From assembly GCF_009830125.1 (NCBI RefSeq), contig NZ_WUPT01000004.1, positions 1 through 64,000 of the forward strand: 64,000 nt of DNA. Reading direction: 5' to 3'. The stretch is from Kangsaoukella pontilimi. Lineage in GTDB: Bacteria; Pseudomonadota; Alphaproteobacteria; Rhodobacterales; Rhodobacteraceae. The notes beneath the pieces were generated by a model, which was not told the DNA's origin, searched no databases, and was given only the letters and a program-made list of their open reading frames with translations. This document shows positions 36,400 to 45,125 of this stretch, in pieces. Numbering within the stretch: the first letter of the stretch is position 1; each line of letters starts with the position of its first letter. The position numbers were made by a program, and so were the translations under genes.

Positions 36400-36506
36400 G
36401 GCCGTTGATCCTTTCAAGCCCGCGTTATCGGATACGTGACGGGGTGTCGCAAGCTGATTGATCCGGACGGGTTGGCGCACTACCCTTGCGGAAAGGGAGG
36501 AGACCC

Positions 36507-36875
36507 ATGGCAGCCGAAAGGCTTTCATTCAAGGAGATGTGCGCGCGGTTCGATGTGACCCCCCGCACACTGCGGTACTACGAGTACATCGAACTCCTCT
36601 TCCCGGAGAAGGAGGGGCGCTCGCGCTTTTATGGCTCGCGCGAGGTCGCACGGATGACGCTGATCATGCGTGGCCGGAAATGGGGCTTCTCGCTCGAGGA
36701 AATCCGCCAGTGGCTTCTGATTTACGAAGAACAGGGCACCGAACAGCAATATCGCACCTTCGTCGACCTCGCCGACCGTCAGCTTGTCGCGCTAAAAACC
36801 GAACGCGATCAGCTTAACGAGACCATCGAAGACCTCGAAAAATTCCGCGGCGAGGTCATGAAGTCGCTCGGCTGA
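36507..36875 (+). CDS. MerR-family transcriptional regulator (first of two)
   Basis: A 122-residue regulator: winged-helix N-terminus FKEMCARFDVTPRTLRYYE (residues about 8-26), GRSRFYGSREVARMTLIMRG wing, and a C-terminal coiled coil (about 75-118) for dimerisation. There is no conserved metal-binding cysteine cluster, so it is not a metal sensor of the CueR/ZntR type and instead resembles LiuR-like regulators of acyl-CoA catabolism. GGGAGGAG precedes the ATG. A close paralogue lies 154 nt downstream. Confidence 0.88.
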   Translation: MAAERLSFKEMCARFDVTPRTLRYYEYIELLFPEKEGRSRFYGSREVARMTLIMRGRKWGFSLEEIRQWLLIYEEQGTEQQYRTFVDLADRQLVALKTERDQLNETIEDLEKFRGEVMKSLG

Positions 36876-36949
36876 CCACCGATTGTTTCGCGCGACGCGG
36901 CGTCGCTTTTCCATAATATCCACGGCTTTGGTCCGTGACGTGACGTTAT

Positions 36950-36968
36950 GCTTACGTTCACGTCAAGC
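36950..36968. promoter_or_regulatory. LiuR-like MerR operator
   Basis: GCTTACGTTCACGTCAAGC: imperfect dyad with outer GCTT/AAGC arms and ACGT half-sites. On the minus strand it reads TTGACGTGAACGTAAG, close to the ACGT-containing operators reported for LiuR-type MerR regulators. A related GTGACGTGACGTTA lies immediately upstream (36935-36948). It sits 61 nt ahead of the second MerR gene and downstream of the first, in the place expected for autoregulation. Confidence 0.5.
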
Positions 36969-37028
36969 AATCTTGCACGATGTCGGTCGGATCTGCATTT
37001 CCATGCGGTGACAACTGTGGACCGACCT

Positions 37029-37433
37029 ATGACCCAGGACCTTATGACAATTCGCGAGATGTGCGACGCGTTCGACGTGACGCCCCGCACGCTCCGCTTC
37101 TACGAAGCAAAAGAGCTGATCTTCCCCGTTCGCGAGGGTACGCGCCGTCTCTTCACCCGCACCGACCGTGCGCGCCTGAAGCTGATCCTGCGCGGCAAAC
37201 GCTTCGGCTTCAGTCTCGAACAGATCCGGCAGCTTCTGGACCTTTACGACCGGAATAACCGGAACATTCCTCAGGTGACGAAGGCAATCGAGCTTGGCCG
37301 TGAACGACTAGACGACATGGAGCGCCAGCGCGACGAACTCGAAATCGCCATCAAGGGCCTGCGCGAGCAGCTGTCCTGGGGCGAGGAGCACCTTCAGACC
37401 CTCATCAATGAAACGGCCAAGGCGGCCGAGTAA
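37029..37433 (+). CDS. MerR-family transcriptional regulator (second of two), LiuR-like
   Basis: A 134-residue regulator with the helix-turn-helix TIREMCDAFDVTPRTLRFYE (residues 7-26), RRLFTRTDRARLKLILRGKRFG and a long C-terminal coiled coil (about 80-130). It shares the DVTPRTLRxYE and LRGKxxGFSLEQIRQ cores with the upstream MerR protein, indicating tandem duplication. The ATG at 37029 is the start of family similarity. It lies 30 nt upstream of acyl-CoA dehydrogenase and is the likely local regulator of the acyl-CoA degradation genes. Confidence 0.88.
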   Translation: MTQDLMTIREMCDAFDVTPRTLRFYEAKELIFPVREGTRRLFTRTDRARLKLILRGKRFGFSLEQIRQLLDLYDRNNRNIPQVTKAIELGRERLDDMERQRDELEIAIKGLREQLSWGEEHLQTLINETAKAAE

Positions 37434-37463
37434 CAATTCCCGTCAAAGTGCAGGGAGGCCCTC

Positions 37464-39242
37464 ATGACGACCTATACCCCACCGATCAAAGACATTCAGT
37501 TCGTACTGCACGAGCTTCTGAAGGTCACCGAAAGCGATGTTCCCGGCTATGACGAGCTGGACCCAGAATTCACCCAGGCCATCCTGGACGAAGCGGGCAA
37601 GATCGCGGCCAACGTCCTGCACCCCCTGAACAAGGTGGGCGACGAAGAGGGCTGCAGGCTGGAAAACGGCGTCGTGCGCACGCCGAAGGGCTTCAAGGAA
37701 GCGTTCGATCAGGTGCGTGAGGGCGGTTGGACCGGACTGGACTGCGATCCGGAATATGGCGGACAGGGCCTTCCGCATCTGATGAACACCGCCGCGGGCG
37801 AGATGTTCTCGTCGGCCAACATGGCGTTCCAGATGTATCCCGGCCTGACCCACGGCGCGGCCTCGGCTATTCACGTCCACGGCTCGGAAGACCAGAAACA
37901 GACCTACCTACCCAAGCTCTACTCGGGCGAGTGGACCGGCACGATGAACCTGACCGAGCCCCAGTGCGGCACCGATCTGGGCCTGATCCGCACCAAGGCC
38001 GAGCCGCAGGATGACGGCAGCTATCTGATCACCGGCTCGAAGATCTGGATTTCTTCGGGCGAACACGACATGGCCGACAACATCATCCACCTCGTGCTGG
38101 CCAAGATCCCCGGCGGCCCCGAGGGCGTGAAGGGCATCTCGCTTTTCGTGGTGCCGAAGTTCTTCGTGAACGAGGACGGTTCGCTCGGTGACCGGAACGC
38201 GGTCTCCTGCGGCGGTCTGGAAGAGAAGATGGGCATTCATGGCAACGCCACCTGTGTCATGAACTACGACGGCGCGCGGGGCTGGCTCGTGGGCGAGATG
38301 CACAAGGGCATGCGCGCCATGTTCACCATGATGAACGAGGCCCGCCTGTCGGTCGCGCTTCAGGGCTATGCCCAGGGCGAGGTCGCCTATCAGAATGCGC
38401 TCGGCTTTGCCCGTGACCGTCTGCAGGGCCGCGATGTGACGGGAACCAAGAACCCGAACGGTCCGGCCGATCCGATCATCGTTCACCCCGATGTCCGTCG
38501 GAATCTGATGGACCAGAAGGTCTATGTCGAAGGTGGACGCGCAATGGTCTACTGGGGCGCGTCCATGATCGACCGCTCGCATCGCCTGAACGACGACGAG
38601 GCCGAGGCGATGATCTCGCTTCTGATTCCGGTTCTGAAGGGCTTCCTGACCGATAAGGGCTTTGAGACCGCGGTAAACGCCCAGCAGACCCTCGGCGGGT
38701 CGGGCTTTACGCGTGAATGGGGCCTCGAGCAGTTCGTCCGCGATGCGCGCATCGCCATGATCTACGAAGGCACGAACGGCATTCAGTCGCTCGACCTCGT
38801 CGGCCGCAAGCTGGGCATGAATGGCGGCCAGACGATCATGGCCTTCTTCGAGATGGTGAAGAGCTTCATCAAGGAGAACGAAGGCAATGCCGGTCTGAAG
38901 GCCGGTTACCTCGATCCGCTGAAGGAAGCGTCGAAGGACCTGCAGGCGGCGGCGATGTATTTCATGCAGGAAGGCATGAAAAACCCGCTGAACGCTCTGT
39001 CCGGTTCTTATGACTTCATGCACCTCTTCGGTCACGTGACCATGGGTCTTGTCTGGGCCCAGATGGCCAAGGCTTCGATGGAGGCGCTCGAAGGCGGGGC
39101 GTCCGATACCGAGTTCTATGAGACCAAGCTGGCCACGGGACGCTACTACATGGCGCGGCATCTGCCGGCGACCAAGCTGCACCTGGCGCGGATATCGACC
39201 GGCGCGGAACCGGTCATGGCCCTCGACGCGGCCAACTTCTAA
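37464..39242 (+). CDS. Acyl-CoA dehydrogenase, DmdC-like
   Basis: A 592-residue flavoprotein that introduces the trans-2 double bond into acyl-CoA. Motifs run in order: [17 protein letters not shown] (residues about 157-173), [14 protein letters not shown], the [21 protein letters not shown] loop and C-terminal [17 protein letters not shown] and [19 protein letters not shown], then an added C-terminal domain. GGGAGG precedes the ATG. It follows the LiuR-like gene by 30 nt and ends in a strong terminator. With thiolase (40185) and the hydratase/dehydrogenase (42003) it supplies a complete beta-oxidation set. Confidence 0.92.
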   Translation: MTTYTPPIKDIQFVLHELLKVTESDVPGYDELDPEFTQAILDEAGKIAANVLHPLNKVGDEEGCRLENGVVRTPKGFKEAFDQVREGGWTGLDCDPEYGGQGLPHLMNTAAGEMFSSANMAFQMYPGLTHGAASAIHVHGSEDQKQTYLPKLYSGEWTGTMNLTEPQCGTDLGLIRTKAEPQDDGSYLITGSKIWISSGEHDMADNIIHLVLAKIPGGPEGVKGISLFVVPKFFVNEDGSLGDRNAVSCGGLEEKMGIHGNATCVMNYDGARGWLVGEMHKGMRAMFTMMNEARLSVALQGYAQGEVAYQNALGFARDRLQGRDVTGTKNPNGPADPIIVHPDVRRNLMDQKVYVEGGRAMVYWGASMIDRSHRLNDDEAEAMISLLIPVLKGFLTDKGFETAVNAQQTLGGSGFTREWGLEQFVRDARIAMIYEGTNGIQSLDLVGRKLGMNGGQTIMAFFEMVKSFIKENEGNAGLKAGYLDPLKEASKDLQAAAMYFMQEGMKNPLNALSGSYDFMHLFGHVTMGLVWAQMAKASMEALEGGASDTEFYETKLATGRYYMARHLPATKLHLARISTGAEPVMALDAANF

Positions 39243-39248
39243 ATGCGA

Positions 39249-39277
39249 GAAAGGGGGCGGTTTTCGCCCCCTTTTTT
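39249..39277 (+). terminator. Rho-independent terminator after acyl-CoA dehydrogenase
   Basis: AAGGGGGCG, loop GTTTT, CGCCCCCTT followed by a run of T (39274-39277). It ends transcription from the MerR/acyl-CoA dehydrogenase genes 7 nt after the stop codon, so genes from 39296 on probably depend on read-through or another promoter. Confidence 0.88.
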
Positions 39278-39295
39278 CCATCGAGGAGCCCGCTC

Positions 39296-39508
39296 ATGCC
39301 CAAACGCCTCCGCCTGACCCGCCGCTTTCCCGTTGCAATGAGCGAGGACGGTTACCGGCGTCTGAAGAAATTTGCCCGCGAGGCGGGGCTGGACGAGGGC
39401 GAGGCGCTGAGTTTTCTCTTCGAGAATTTTTCAAGCGTCATCGACGACGACAAGATGACCGCGCGCCTGAGATTGTTTAACGCTGAACTAGATGACCGGA
39501 AGCGTTGA
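39296..39508 (+). CDS. Small basic protein of unknown function
   Basis: A 70-residue protein (MPKRLRLTRRFPVAMSEDGY) with a basic N-terminus, then SEDGYRRLKKFAREAGLDEG and a second helix FLFENFSSVIDDD. The strand-helix-helix pattern could be ribbon-helix-helix-like, but this is weak. A GAGGAG ribosome binding site is well placed before the ATG. It sits between the terminator and the GST gene, all on the plus strand, and is followed by a 21-nt gap. No family was recognised. Confidence 0.65.
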   Translation: MPKRLRLTRRFPVAMSEDGYRRLKKFAREAGLDEGEALSFLFENFSSVIDDDKMTARLRLFNAELDDRKR

Positions 39509-39529
39509 TATCAAAGGAGGAATTTCGGG

Positions 39530-40168
39530 ATGACCCTCAAACTGCATTGCTTTGGTGAATCCGGGCACAGCTACAAGGTGGCGCTGGCGCTGAATGTCGC
39601 CGGTCTCGACTGGGAGCCGGTCCATATCGACTTCTTCCGGGGCGGCAGCCGAACGCCCGAGTATCTGGCCAACGTGAACGAGATGGGCGAGGCGCCGGTT
39701 CTTGTAGACGGTGATCTGAAGCTCAGCCAATCGGGCGTTATCCTCGACTATCTCAGCGAGAAGACGGGCCGGTTCGGCGGTGAGACACCCGAGGAACGGC
39801 GTGAGGTTCTGCGGTGGGTCCTTTGGGACAATCACAAGATGTCCAGCCAGGCGGGCGTCACCCGATTCCTGACGAACTTTCTCAGCCCCGAGAAACGCAA
39901 CGATGACGTCATCGCGTTCTGTCAGGGCCGCATGATGGCGGCGCTCAAGGTGCTCGACGGACATATGACGGAACGTGACTGGATCGCGGGACGTGACGTC
40001 ACGAATGCAGATTTCTCCTGCTGTAGCTACCTGTTCTATGACGAGTCTTTCGGTTTCGACAGAAAGGCTTACCCGAATATCGACCGCTGGCTCGACCGCA
40101 TCGCGGACCTGCCGGGCTGGCGGCACCCCTATGACCTGATGCCGCGCGCCTTTCCGGGCGCGGCCTGA
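39530..40168 (+). CDS. Glutathione S-transferase family protein
   Basis: A 212-residue GST. The N-terminal thioredoxin-like domain begins MTLKLHCFGESGHSYKVALA with the active-site Ser/Tyr region, then NVNEMGEAPVLVDGDLKLSQSGVILDYL (the PVL cis-Pro and QSG glutathione-binding motifs, residues about 47-74), and an all-helical C-terminal domain ending PNIDRWLDRIADLPGW. An AAAGGAGG site precedes the ATG. It is followed 16 nt later by thiolase. The substrate is unknown; GSTs are often found with acyl-CoA degradation genes in roseobacters. Confidence 0.9.
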   Translation: MTLKLHCFGESGHSYKVALALNVAGLDWEPVHIDFFRGGSRTPEYLANVNEMGEAPVLVDGDLKLSQSGVILDYLSEKTGRFGGETPEERREVLRWVLWDNHKMSSQAGVTRFLTNFLSPEKRNDDVIAFCQGRMMAALKVLDGHMTERDWIAGRDVTNADFSCCSYLFYDESFGFDRKAYPNIDRWLDRIADLPGWRHPYDLMPRAFPGAA

Positions 40169-40184
40169 CCCAAGGAGACACGCA

Positions 40185-41396
40185 ATGCGCGACGCCTATA
40201 TCTTCGACGCCGTTCGCTCGCCGCGCGGCAAGGGCCGCAAGGACGGCAGCCTGCACGAGGTGACGCCGGTCAAGCTGAGCGCCGACATGCTGAACGCGAT
40301 CAAGGACCGGAACGGTCTTGAGGGCCATGCCGTCGAGGACGTGATCTGGGGCAACGCCACGCAGGTCATGGAGCAGGGTGGCTGCCTCGCCCGGACCGCC
40401 GTTCTGGCCTCGGAGCTCGACGAGCATATCCCCGGCCTTTCGATCAACCGGTTCTGTGCCAGCGGCATGGAGGCCGTGAACCTCGCTGCCAACCAGGTCA
40501 AGGGCGGCGCGGGCGAGGGTTATATCGCGGGCGGTGTCGAGTGCATGAGCCGTGTGGCCATGGGCTCGGACGGGGCGGCCATCGCCGTCGATCCGTCGGT
40601 CGCCATGAAGACTTATTTTGTGCCGCAGGGCATTTCGGCGGACATCATCGCCACCGAATACGGCTTCAGCCGTGACAACGTCGACGCCTTCGCCGTGGAA
40701 AGCCAGAACCGCGCTGCCGCCGCCTGGGAAGACAACCGGTTCGAGCGCTCGATCGTCACCATCAAGGACCAGAACGGTCTGACGATCCTCGACCGCGACG
40801 AATACATGCGCCCCGGCACCGACATGCAGGCTCTCGGCGCTCTGAAGGCCAGCTTCAAGGATCAGGGCGAGGTCATGCCCGGTTTCGACAAGATCGCGCT
40901 GATGAAGTATCCGCATCTCGAGCGGATCAACCACGTGCACCACGCCGGCAACTCGTCTGGCATCGTGGACGGCTCGGCAGCGGTCCTGATCGGCTCGAAG
41001 GAGTTCGGGGAAGCGCATGGTCTGAAACCCCGCGCCCGTATCCGCGCCACCGCCAAGATCGGCACCGACCCGACGATCATGCTGACCGGACCCGTACCGG
41101 CGACGCAGAAGATCCTTGCCGACAGCGGCATCGCCATCGGTGACATCGACCTGTTCGAAGTGAACGAGGCGTTTTCGTCCGTTGTCCTGCGCTTCATGCA
41201 GGCCTTCGACGTGGATCATGCCAAGCTGAACGTAAACGGCGGCGCCATCGCCATGGGCCACCCCCTTGGCGCGTCTGGCGCGATCATCATCGGCACCCTT
41301 CTGGACGAGCTCGAGCGTCAGGATAAAGAGCTGGGCCTCGCCACGCTCTGCGTCGCATCGGGTATGGGCGCCGCCACAATTATTGAGCGAGTTTGA
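40185..41396 (+). CDS. Acetyl-CoA C-acyltransferase (thiolase)
   Basis: Thiolase cleaves 3-ketoacyl-CoA into acetyl-CoA and a shortened acyl-CoA. The 403-residue protein has the nucleophile Cys91 in [12 protein letters not shown], the VNEAFSSV motif, the [15 protein letters not shown] loop with the catalytic His, and [11 protein letters not shown] with the second catalytic Cys. AAGGAG precedes the ATG. It is 16 nt after the GST gene. Together with the hydratase/dehydrogenase at 42003 it forms the last steps of beta-oxidation; a FadA-like role is inferred. Confidence 0.93.
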   Translation: MRDAYIFDAVRSPRGKGRKDGSLHEVTPVKLSADMLNAIKDRNGLEGHAVEDVIWGNATQVMEQGGCLARTAVLASELDEHIPGLSINRFCASGMEAVNLAANQVKGGAGEGYIAGGVECMSRVAMGSDGAAIAVDPSVAMKTYFVPQGISADIIATEYGFSRDNVDAFAVESQNRAAAAWEDNRFERSIVTIKDQNGLTILDRDEYMRPGTDMQALGALKASFKDQGEVMPGFDKIALMKYPHLERINHVHHAGNSSGIVDGSAAVLIGSKEFGEAHGLKPRARIRATAKIGTDPTIMLTGPVPATQKILADSGIAIGDIDLFEVNEAFSSVVLRFMQAFDVDHAKLNVNGGAIAMGHPLGASGAIIIGTLLDELERQDKELGLATLCVASGMGAATIIERV

Positions 41397-41413
41397 TCAA
41401 AATCAATCAACCT

Positions 41414-41441
41414 TTGGCAACCCCGTGTCTATTAATATACC
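41414..41441 (+). promoter_or_regulatory. Possible promoter ahead of the SnoaL-like gene
   Basis: TTGGCA (41414-41419), 16 nt, TATACC (41436-41441), in an A/T-rich stretch just past the thiolase stop codon. It would drive the 137-residue gene at 41510 and possibly the hydratase/dehydrogenase beyond it. The spacing is one nt short of ideal. Confidence 0.4.
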
Positions 41442-41509
41442 ATTAAGTTCTGACATCTCCGCGCGCACGAGTTGCGTCGGCGATTTCAAGACGCGGGGAC
41501 ACGTGACCA

Positions 41510-41923
41510 ATGGACATGCCGTTGTTCTTTCAGCGACTTGCCGAGAACCATCTTGCTGGCGACCTCAACGCTGTGCTCGCGTGCTATGCCCATCCGCTTG
41601 TAGTCTACGAACCGACGGGCATTCTGATCCACAAGACCCCCGAAGACTCGGCGCGAAGGCTTGCAGAACGACTGATAAGCCTTCGGTCCGGCGGCGCCGT
41701 AGCGGTGAAAACCCGACTCGAAAAGACGGGGCCAGTCCTCAACAAGCGGCAGCCCTACGACGTCACCAAGACCTATCTGGACGACCGGCACAGTCCGGTT
41801 GGCGAAAGCAGACTGAGATACTTCTGCCGATCCGATACGGATCAGATTCGGGTGGAATTGATAGAGATCCTTCAGAGCTTTCGCATGGACATCTATCCAA
41901 CGGCATCTGTCGCCAGCCACTAG
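41510..41923 (+). CDS. Hypothetical protein, possible SnoaL/NTF2-like fold
   Basis: A 137-residue protein: MDMPLFFQRLAENHLAGDLN, ACYAHPLVVYEPTGILIHKTP, then strands including TKTYLDDRHSPVGESRLRYF and a C-terminal helix. The helix-then-PLVVY pattern is compatible with the cone-shaped SnoaL-like fold, whose members bind or isomerise small molecules; this is a guess from pattern. It lies between thiolase and the hydratase/dehydrogenase on the same strand and could be part of that operon. No catalytic motif was recognised. Confidence 0.65.
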   Translation: MDMPLFFQRLAENHLAGDLNAVLACYAHPLVVYEPTGILIHKTPEDSARRLAERLISLRSGGAVAVKTRLEKTGPVLNKRQPYDVTKTYLDDRHSPVGESRLRYFCRSDTDQIRVELIEILQSFRMDIYPTASVASH

Positions 41924-42002
41924 ACGCTTCTCCAGCGCCAACCGTTTCCATTGAGACGGCGCCCGTTTCGGGTGCCCTCATGCTTCATGCAGGGAGATCA
42001 GC

Positions 42003-44207
42003 ATGACTGACTTTACATACGAGCTTCACGACGACGGCGTGGCCGTCATCACCTGGGACGTTCCCGGAAAATCCATGAACGTTCTGTCGCGCGATGCCTT
42101 CGACACGGTCGAAGGCTTCATCGATCAGGCGCTGGCCGATGACGCGGTCAAGGGCGTCGTGATCACCTCCGGCAAGGACACGTTCGCGGGCGGCATGGAC
42201 CTGAATGTGCTCGCCAGCATCAAAGCAGAGTCGGGCGACAACCCGGCGCAGGCGCTGTTCGACTTCACCATGAATGGTCATCGCATCCTGCGGAAGATCG
42301 AGCGTGCGGGCCTCGACCCCAAGACCAACAAGGGCGGCAAGCCGATCGCCTGCGCCATTCCGGGCCTCTGCGCCGGGATCGGGACCGAGATCGCGCTGGC
42401 CTGTCACCGCCGCTTCATGGCCGACACGCCCAAAGGCCGGATTGGCCTTCCCGAGATCCTGCTGGGCCTCTTCCCCGGCGCCGGCGGCACCACGCGCTAT
42501 AGCCGTATGGTCGGCGCGATGCAGGCCGCGCCGGTTCTGCTGGAAGGCAAGATGCTGGACCCCAAGAAGGCCAAGTCGGCGCAGCTCATCGACGAGGTCG
42601 TAGCCCCGGACGAGCTTCTGGCGAAGGCCAAGGAGTGGGTCCTGAACGCGACCGATGCCGATATCGTCAAACCGTGGGACGAGAAGGGCTGGAAGATGCC
42701 CGGCGGCGCGCCCTATCATCCGGCGGGTTTCATGACCTTCGTGGGCGCTTCTGCCATGGTCAACGGCAATACCCAGGGCGTCTATCCTGCAGCGCAGGCT
42801 CTTCTTTCGTCGGTCTACGAAGGCGCCATGGTGCCGTTCGACACCGCCCTCAAGATCGAGGCGCGCTGGTTCACCAAGATCCTCATGGACCCGACCTCTG
42901 CAGCCATGATCCGGTCGCTCTTCATCAACAAGCAGGCGCTTGAGAAGGGCGCGAACCGCCCCAACGTCCCGGATGAGACCGTCAAAAAGGTCGGCGTGCT
43001 CGGCGCCGGCATGATGGGCGCGGGTATCGCCTATGTCTCGGCCAATGCCGGGATCGAGGTCGTGCTCATCGACCAGAGCCAGGAGGCCGCCGACCGCGGC
43101 AAGTCCTATTCGACGGGCATTCTGGACAAGGGCATCCAGCGCAAGAAGGTGACCGAAGAGAAGAAGGACCAGGTTCTCGAACGCATCACCGCAACCACCG
43201 ACCTGAACGCTCTCAAAGGCGTCGACCTGATCGTCGAAGCCGTCTTCGAGGATCCGGGCGTCAAGGCCGAGATGACCCAGAAGGTCGAGGCGATCATCGG
43301 CGAGGACGCGATTTTCGCCACCAACACGTCGACCCTGCCGATCACCGAGCTGGCGAAGGCCAGCAAGCGGCCCGGGCAGTTCATCGGTATTCACTTCTTT
43401 TCGCCCGTCGACAAGATGATGCTGGTCGAGATCATCAAGGGCGCGGAAACCGGCGACCGGGCCGTGGCCAAGGCGCTCGACTTCGTGCGCCAGCTCCGGA
43501 AGACACCCATCGTCGTCAACGACGCGCGCTTCTTTTACGCCAACCGCTGCATCATCCCGTATATCAACGAGGGGATCCGCATGGTGGGCGAAGGCGTCGA
43601 ACCGGCGCTTATCGAGAACGCCGCGCGCCTCCTGGGCTTCCCGCTCGGGCCGCTGCAACTGGTGGACGAGACGTCCATCGACCTCGGCGTGAAGATCGCC
43701 AAGGCTACCCGTGCCGCCATGGGCGACGCCTACCCCGACGGAGCCGTGGACGAGGTGCTGTTCTGGATGGCCGATCAGGGCCGCATGGGCCGCAAGTCCA
43801 AGTCCGGTTTCTACGCCTATGACGAGGCGGGCAAGCGGCAGGGCCTCTGGGACGGTCTTGAGGGCAAGTATCCGGTTGCAGACACGCAGCCCGACCTCTC
43901 GACGGTGCAGCACCGGCTGATGATGGCGCAGGTGCTCGAAGCCGTGCGCGCCTTCGAAGACGGCGTTCTCGAAGACATCCGCGAGGGCGACGTCGGCGCC
44001 ATCCTCGGCTGGGGCTTCGCGCCGTGGTCGGGTGGGCCCTTCTCGTGGCTGGACATGGTCGGTGCAGCCAAGGCCGCGGAGATCTGCGAAAACCTTGGAT
44101 CGCACGGCCCCCGCTTCGCGACACCGGCGCTCCTCAAGGACCTGGCCGCTACCGGCGAGACCTTCTACGGCCGCTACGGCGGCGGACAGGCTGCCGAAGC
44201 CGCTTAA
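42003..44207 (+). CDS. Bifunctional enoyl-CoA hydratase/3-hydroxyacyl-CoA dehydrogenase
   Basis: A 734-residue FadB/FadJ-type enzyme for the hydration and second oxidation of beta-oxidation. The crotonase domain (residues about 1-200) has the predicted catalytic Glu129 (GIGTEIALACHRR) and Glu151 (LPEILLGLFPGAGGT). A linker of about 120 residues precedes the NAD-binding GVLGAGMMGAG (330-340), then IHFFSPVDKMMLVEII and two 3HCDH C-terminal domains. AGGGAG precedes the ATG. Gene order suggests joint expression with thiolase. A terminator follows 7 nt after the stop. Confidence 0.94.
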   Translation: MTDFTYELHDDGVAVITWDVPGKSMNVLSRDAFDTVEGFIDQALADDAVKGVVITSGKDTFAGGMDLNVLASIKAESGDNPAQALFDFTMNGHRILRKIERAGLDPKTNKGGKPIACAIPGLCAGIGTEIALACHRRFMADTPKGRIGLPEILLGLFPGAGGTTRYSRMVGAMQAAPVLLEGKMLDPKKAKSAQLIDEVVAPDELLAKAKEWVLNATDADIVKPWDEKGWKMPGGAPYHPAGFMTFVGASAMVNGNTQGVYPAAQALLSSVYEGAMVPFDTALKIEARWFTKILMDPTSAAMIRSLFINKQALEKGANRPNVPDETVKKVGVLGAGMMGAGIAYVSANAGIEVVLIDQSQEAADRGKSYSTGILDKGIQRKKVTEEKKDQVLERITATTDLNALKGVDLIVEAVFEDPGVKAEMTQKVEAIIGEDAIFATNTSTLPITELAKASKRPGQFIGIHFFSPVDKMMLVEIIKGAETGDRAVAKALDFVRQLRKTPIVVNDARFFYANRCIIPYINEGIRMVGEGVEPALIENAARLLGFPLGPLQLVDETSIDLGVKIAKATRAAMGDAYPDGAVDEVLFWMADQGRMGRKSKSGFYAYDEAGKRQGLWDGLEGKYPVADTQPDLSTVQHRLMMAQVLEAVRAFEDGVLEDIREGDVGAILGWGFAPWSGGPFSWLDMVGAAKAAEICENLGSHGPRFATPALLKDLAATGETFYGRYGGGQAAEAA

Positions 44208-44213
44208 AAGCAA

Positions 44214-44239
44214 AAGGGCCGGGTCATTCCCCGGCCCTT
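44214..44239 (+). terminator. Hairpin terminator after the hydratase/dehydrogenase
   Basis: AAGGGCCGGG, loop TCATTC, CCCGGCCCTT, then CTCTTT: a 10-bp stem with a weak T-run, 7 nt past the stop codon. A degenerate relative of the intergenic repeat tails (AAATACTCCCGCCGGA) follows at 44250-44265. Confidence 0.65.
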
Positions 44240-44285
44240 CTCTTTGGGCGAAATACTCCCGCCGGAGGCACAAGACAAAAAGAAC

Positions 44286-44307
44286 AAGGCCGCCCGAGGG
44301 CGGCCTT
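44286..44307 (-). terminator. Terminator of rpsD (bidirectional)
   Basis: AAGGCCGCCC-GA-GGGCGGCCTT. On the minus strand it follows the rpsD stop codon by about 27 nt and is followed by a T-rich stretch (TTGTTCTTTTT). On the plus strand TCCTTTT follows it, so it can also back up the upstream terminator at 44214-44239. Confidence 0.8.
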
Positions 44308-44333
44308 TCCTTTTGCCAGACTGTCCAGAAGGA

Positions 44334-44954
44334 TCAGTTCTGAGCGTAGTATTCGATGACGAGGTTCGGTTCCATCATCACCGGATAGGGCACATCGGAC
44401 AGGCCCGGCGTGCGCACGAAGGTGGCGGTCATCTTCGAGTGATCGGCCTCGATGTAATCAGGCACGTCACGCTCGGGAAGCTGGGCAGCCTCGAGCACGA
44501 TGGCAAGCTGCTTCGAGCGGTCGCGGACCTCGATGACGTCGCCTTCCTTGACGCGGTAGGACGGAATGTTGACCCGCTTGCCGTTCACCTTCACGTGGCC
44601 GTGGTTCACGAACTGCCGTGCGGCGAAGACGGTCGGCACGAACTTGGCGCGATAGACGACGGCGTCCAGCCGGCGCTCCAGAAGGCCGATCAGGTTCTCG
44701 CCGGTGTCGCCCTTCACACGGGCAGCTTCCGCGAAGATGCGCTTGAACTGCTTCTCGGTCATGTCGCCATAATAGCCCTTGAGCTTCTGCTTTGCGCGAA
44801 GCTGCAGACCGAAGTCCGACATCTTGCCCTTGCGGCGCTGGCCGTGCTGGCCGGGGCCGTATTCACGGCGGTTGACGGGGGATTTAGGACGGCCCCAGAT
44901 GTTCTCGCCCATCCGGCGGTCGATTTTGTACTTGGCAGACGTGCGTTTGGTCAC
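44334..44954 (-). CDS. rpsD: 30S ribosomal protein S4
   Basis: S4 is a primary 16S rRNA binding protein that nucleates 30S assembly. The 206 residues include the N-terminal domain ([20 protein letters not shown]), the [15 protein letters not shown] segment and the S4 RNA-binding domain with [20 protein letters not shown] and [20 protein letters not shown]. The start is a GTG at 44954-44952 with AAGGAG placed 6 nt before it. It is transcribed alone from the near-consensus promoter at 45072-45100 and ended by the hairpin at 44286-44307. In E. coli S4 lies in the alpha operon; here it is separate, as in other alphaproteobacteria. Confidence 0.98.
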   Translation of the reverse strand: MTKRTSAKYKIDRRMGENIWGRPKSPVNRREYGPGQHGQRRKGKMSDFGLQLRAKQKLKGYYGDMTEKQFKRIFAEAARVKGDTGENLIGLLERRLDAVVYRAKFVPTVFAARQFVNHGHVKVNGKRVNIPSYRVKEGDVIEVRDRSKQLAIVLEAAQLPERDVPDYIEADHSKMTATFVRTPGLSDVPYPVMMEPNLVIEYYAQN

Positions 44955-45071
44955 GGCTGATCTCCTTCGTTAGGACGCCGTCCCGGAGGGTCGGCTATGA
45001 AGGGCGTTGTCCTCTGGCCGAAGCCTGACAGGCATCCCCTTGCGGGGGCCACCAACACCAATGAAGCCGCG

Positions 45072-45100
45072 GCTATAAAAGGGCTTTCCCGCCCTGTCAA
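45072..45100 (-). promoter_or_regulatory. Promoter of rpsD
   Basis: On the minus strand TTGACA (45100-45095), 17 nt, TATAGC (45077-45072). It is a perfect -35, a 5/6 -10 and ideal spacing. Transcription would start near 45065, leaving about 110 nt of leader, in which GCATCCCCTTGCGGGGGC forms a hairpin (about 45032-45050). Confidence 0.8.
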
Positions 45101-45125
45101 CGAGACTCTTGCGCGTCCTGAAGGC

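Noticed and set aside
44250-44265. AAATACTCCCGCCGGA after the hydratase/dehydrogenase terminator, as a further repeat copy
   Set aside because: It resembles the family 1 tail only loosely and lacks the second hairpin, so it was not counted as a copy.
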